64,000 nt of DNA, from the NCBI GenBank assembly GCA_019323195.1, contig JAHWHQ010000036.1, forward strand, positions 1 to 64,000. The letters are read 5' to 3'. Within the stretch, counting starts at the first letter, position 1. Each line of letters begins with the position of its first letter. Under the pieces are notes generated by a model. It worked only from the letters and a program-made list of their open reading frames with translations, made no database searches and was not told the DNA's origin. The stretch is from Candidatus Woesearchaeota archaeon (lineage in GTDB: Archaea; Nanobdellota; Nanobdellia; Woesearchaeales; JACPBV01). A program made the position numbers and the translations under genes. This document shows, piece after piece, positions 61,467 to 64,000 of the stretch.

Positions 61467-62486
61467 TTATTCTGTTTTATCTGGCAACATTTTTTTTAAA
61501 TTATTATTATCTATCTCATAAGCCCTGATAAATGAATCATCAATATGGGCAAATACTAATGCTTTTTCTTTATCCTTCTCTATTACATCGCTTACAAAGG
61601 TTATTGATTTTGCTTCAGGATCATCAATTAGAGGTTTGGGCGAGATCCATGGGATATCTCCTGTCTTAGGATTAAATAAGAATATGCCCCCACAAAATTT
61701 TCCATAAATCTTTTTATTCTTAACTGTCCTTGGAGGGGACCTTCCGTTTAAAATACCTACTAATAAATTTTTATGTGTGATAAATTTAGGGTTAAGGATC
61801 GGCCCAGGAGATAAACCGCCTTTTACCCAGGAATATTTCATCTTGCCAGGGTCTGCGACGGTCTTTATAGGTTTCCAGTCCTTACCCCCATCCTTGACCA
61901 ATGCTGCATCAATTGAGGTATTTCCAAGGCCATAACCTTTTTCAACCAGATTTATCCTTCCAAAGACGTATCTCTTAGGGGATATTGTAAGCTCTTTAAA
62001 CCCGGCAGACCAGATTCTGTTTTTTTTAACAGGAGAAAGCACTGGTTTAGTAGCGTTTAATGCCCATATACTTTTTCCCTCTGCATGGCCTAAAAAAATG
62101 CCAAAACCTTTTTGCTTTATCAGTCTGTAAGCAATAGTGAAATATAGATGGATTGTTTTTTTAGAATCGATGCATATTGTCGGATCTTCCAACCCTATAA
62201 ACTCCATGTCCCTTTTATTTACTTCGTTTATGATCTTATTGATACCTCTTATCTTTAATTCTTTTTTACGCTTCCAATTCAGGCCGTCTTTGCTTTCCAG
62301 GATGAATAATTTACTCCTGTCTACAAAACCTTCTATACCAGGATTTCCTTTTCTTTTGATGATTTCTCTGGCAACCCCTTTAAAGCCTTTAGGATATCTT
62401 AAAACAGATAAAGACATGACAGGATGGTCTGTTTTGTATACCGGGGGAACATGCATAGAAATAATAGGGTTTAGTTTTTTTATCAT
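61467..62486 (-). CDS. GH130-like five-bladed beta-propeller glycosidase/phosphorylase
   Basis: A 339-residue soluble protein. Repeated blade motifs, e.g. FIGLEDPTICID (E/D pair, about 95-106), LYFTIAYRL, RIWSAGFKELTISPKRYVF, SIDAALVKDGGKDWK, GGLSPGPILNPKF and GGIFLFNPKTGDI, indicate a GH43/GH130-type propeller with catalytic acids on the inner strands. GH130 enzymes phosphorolyse or hydrolyse beta-mannosides. TTTTATAACCCC on the minus strand near 62512 predicts a leaderless start at 62486. No sugar-specific residues can be assigned. It stands apart from the glycan operon but may act on the same glycan. Confidence 0.72.
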   Translation of the reverse strand: MIKKLNPIISMHVPPVYKTDHPVMSLSVLRYPKGFKGVAREIIKRKGNPGIEGFVDRSKLFILESKDGLNWKRKKELKIRGINKIINEVNKRDMEFIGLEDPTICIDSKKTIHLYFTIAYRLIKQKGFGIFLGHAEGKSIWALNATKPVLSPVKKNRIWSAGFKELTISPKRYVFGRINLVEKGYGLGNTSIDAALVKDGGKDWKPIKTVADPGKMKYSWVKGGLSPGPILNPKFITHKNLLVGILNGRSPPRTVKNKKIYGKFCGGIFLFNPKTGDIPWISPKPLIDDPEAKSITFVSDVIEKDKEKALVFAHIDDSFIRAYEIDNNNLKKMLPDKTE

Positions 62487-62589
62487 ATTATAGATGATGA
62501 TAACGGGGTTATAAAAGTTTTTTTATTTTGTAGGGTATTCTGCTTAGGGCTGTCTGAACATCAAATTCTGGCGGCTAGAATTTCTTCTA

Positions 62590-64000
62590 TTATGGGCTGT
62601 CTGTAACCAGACCAGTTCCTACAAAACATCTTATCTTTCTTATCCCGAACATGGAGTAGGACATCGCCCTATGATTTCCATCTTCAATATCAAATTGAGT
62701 TATTTTATACCCAAAACCAAGATTTTCTTTAGCCCATTCATTGGCATTGACCCTTCTGGTTCTGAGCCCTTTCTCTGTTAATATGATCGGAAAAAGCCTA
62801 TAGATTATGTCTGCATGCTTTCTTATTGAAATTAATTTTGAAATTCTATTTTCCTTGAGGTTTGGCCTGCTTTTTTTAGGCCATTGGAACCTATGCGTCT
62901 TATGTATCAGATCATTGATCTTGGCTCCGGTTTCTAAAAGATTACCGCATGTTGTAAAATGGTCAATACCCCCAAATGCAGGCCAGACACCAATGTTTTT
63001 GGTGTCAATAATTCGGACTGTCCAACTGCATAGGTTTATTCTTTTCAGCCTTGTTTTATCTTTTATCTTACTGTCCAATTCCTTTTCAGAGTACCCCGAT
63101 ATTTCCCGGTATATCTCCCTGTATGCCCTTATAAAAAGGCTTCTGCTTATATCAAACCTTTTATCCAGACCCAGCTTATCCTTCATTTTATTTGCCATAA
63201 CAAAGGACCTTTTTACAGCAATAGACGGGGGTTCTCTTTTGTTATAGATAATTCCTGAGTTTTCTATTCTCTCTACTAAATCCCTATAAAATTTCCTGAT
63301 TTTATCACTAAAGCCATAAATCTTATTCTCCCCAGATATATTCCTGCCTATTGAGATATTGAATCTTTTTTTTAGCTCTTTTAGCTCACTTAGCTCTTCC
63401 TGTATGCCATAATTTTCTGCAACCCTTTTGAATGCATGGATATAATAATCCAGCAGGAACAATCTTTTTGTCTGGAGTTTTGAAAGCTGTACCTGAATCT
63501 CTTCTGAATATTTTAATATCTGTTCTAATATGATCAACAGGGAGATGATTTCCTCCTCTACCTGTCTTCTGCTTTTTTGTTGTAGGTTGACCAGTAAGAA
63601 TATTATATATGGTTCCAGTTTTAATTCTTCACGAGACTTCATTTCCTGGAGTCTTGCATCAGGTTCGATGATCCTTTCTATTTTTCTTATGTTTACTACA
63701 GGCTTTAGAAGGCTAAATATGCTTTGATGATTCAGTTTTTTTTGATTTCTTATCGTTTTCTTAATATCTGAATCTATCTTATAGATAATCTCTTTTTCTT
63801 TTTGTAAAAATCTCCTGCTAAATAAGCTATCTGATCCTATCTCTTTTAAGACTATCTCCCTCAGGTCTTTCAGTTTTTGAAAATCCTGTTTTTGTTCTGT
63901 TCCTATTGTTTTTTCAATATCATCCAGGATTTTTTGAACAGCAGCGATATATTCTCTTATTTTTTTAGCTATGTGAAATCCTATTTTATTTCTTGTTCCT
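62590..64000 (-). CDS. Unknown protein with C-terminal ParB-like DGNHR motif, N-terminus beyond the window
   Basis: The frame is open from the stop at 62590 to the window edge (at least 470 residues). An internal Met at 63642 (MKSREELKLEP) is not the start, since the frame continues upstream without a stop. The N-terminal part is Lys/Glu-rich and helical (VQKILDDIEKTIGTEQKQDF, coiled-coil-like). The C-terminal end has ITQFDIEDGNHRAMSYSMFG followed by IRKIRCFVG, which matches the 'I.DGNHR..A....G...I...V' motif of ParB/sulfiredoxin-fold domains. The middle (NLCSWTVRIIDTKNIGVWPA) is not recognised. It could be a DNA-binding or modifying protein; very AT-rich. Confidence 0.65.
   Translation of the reverse strand, partial: GTRNKIGFHIAKKIREYIAAVQKILDDIEKTIGTEQKQDFQKLKDLREIVLKEIGSDSLFSRRFLQKEKEIIYKIDSDIKKTIRNQKKLNHQSIFSLLKPVVNIRKIERIIEPDARLQEMKSREELKLEPYIIFLLVNLQQKSRRQVEEEIISLLIILEQILKYSEEIQVQLSKLQTKRLFLLDYYIHAFKRVAENYGIQEELSELKELKKRFNISIGRNISGENKIYGFSDKIRKFYRDLVERIENSGIIYNKREPPSIAVKRSFVMANKMKDKLGLDKRFDISRSLFIRAYREIYREISGYSEKELDSKIKDKTRLKRINLCSWTVRIIDTKNIGVWPAFGGIDHFTTCGNLLETGAKINDLIHKTHRFQWPKKSRPNLKENRISKLISIRKHADIIYRLFPIILTEKGLRTRRVNANEWAKENLGFGYKITQFDIEDGNHRAMSYSMFGIRKIRCFVGTGLVTDSP

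Overview
The window is archaeal and most likely from a DPANN lineage of the Woesearchaeota/Pacearchaeota type. Archaea-specific information-processing genes are present: TBP, MCM, both PolD subunits, Orc1/Cdc6, aIF2-beta, RadB, aMBF1 and an RPA32-like protein. Promoters are AT-rich TATA boxes about 25 nt from the start codon, giving many leaderless starts. Very large Cys-rich secreted proteins and small 'KGQ/KAQ + hydrophobic' pilin-like proteins recall those reported from DPANN genomes. The lineage is an inference from gene content; no rRNA or tRNA gene was seen.

Layout. (1) 1-4.7 kb: two overlapping minus-strand genes for secreted proteins (one cut by the window edge), a small unknown protein and a large YfhO/GT-C-like membrane protein. 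(2) 5-18 kb: information processing. tbp, then mcm with a 463-residue LAGLIDADG intein in its Walker A loop, an RPA32-like OB-fold protein, a SpoIIM-family membrane protein, aIF2-beta, a DUF424 protein, and the minus-strand operon orc1-DP1-DP2. (3) 18.0-18.5 kb: a probable replication origin directly upstream of orc1. It has ORB-like elements in both orientations around an AT-rich stretch with three 42-bp tandem repeats, and genes diverge from it on both sides. (4) 18.5-48.1 kb: a block almost wholly made of exported proteins. Exported proteins of 2768, 491, 2012, 2935, 931 and 164 residues are encoded on one strand. Two small ribbon-helix-helix (RHH) genes, absent from ordinary ORF lists because of size, each overlap the start of a giant gene and are each preceded by the same 17-bp palindrome. 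(5) 48.2-58.3 kb: aMBF1, a CDP-paratose-epimerase-like SDR, then a minus-strand surface-glycan set (UbiA/DPPR-synthase-like, GT4, two GT-C paralogues, membrane thioredoxin-like protein, two GT2). (6) 58.3-64 kb: radB, a carboxyltransferase plus biotin carrier, two tiny genes, a GH130-like beta-propeller protein and a truncated protein with a ParB-like DGNHR motif.

How they fit together: the left half is the replication-initiation neighbourhood, with origin, initiator, helicase, polymerase and ssDNA-binding factor together. The right half looks like a cell-surface programme: adhesin-like giant proteins, possible pilin-type assembly parts, and genes to make and attach surface glycan. The most distinctive system is the 30-kb giant-protein locus with paired RHH regulators and shared operators. 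Disintegrin-like and MopE-like Cys-rich modules in its first protein suggest a surface adhesion or host-contact role, but that role is inference.
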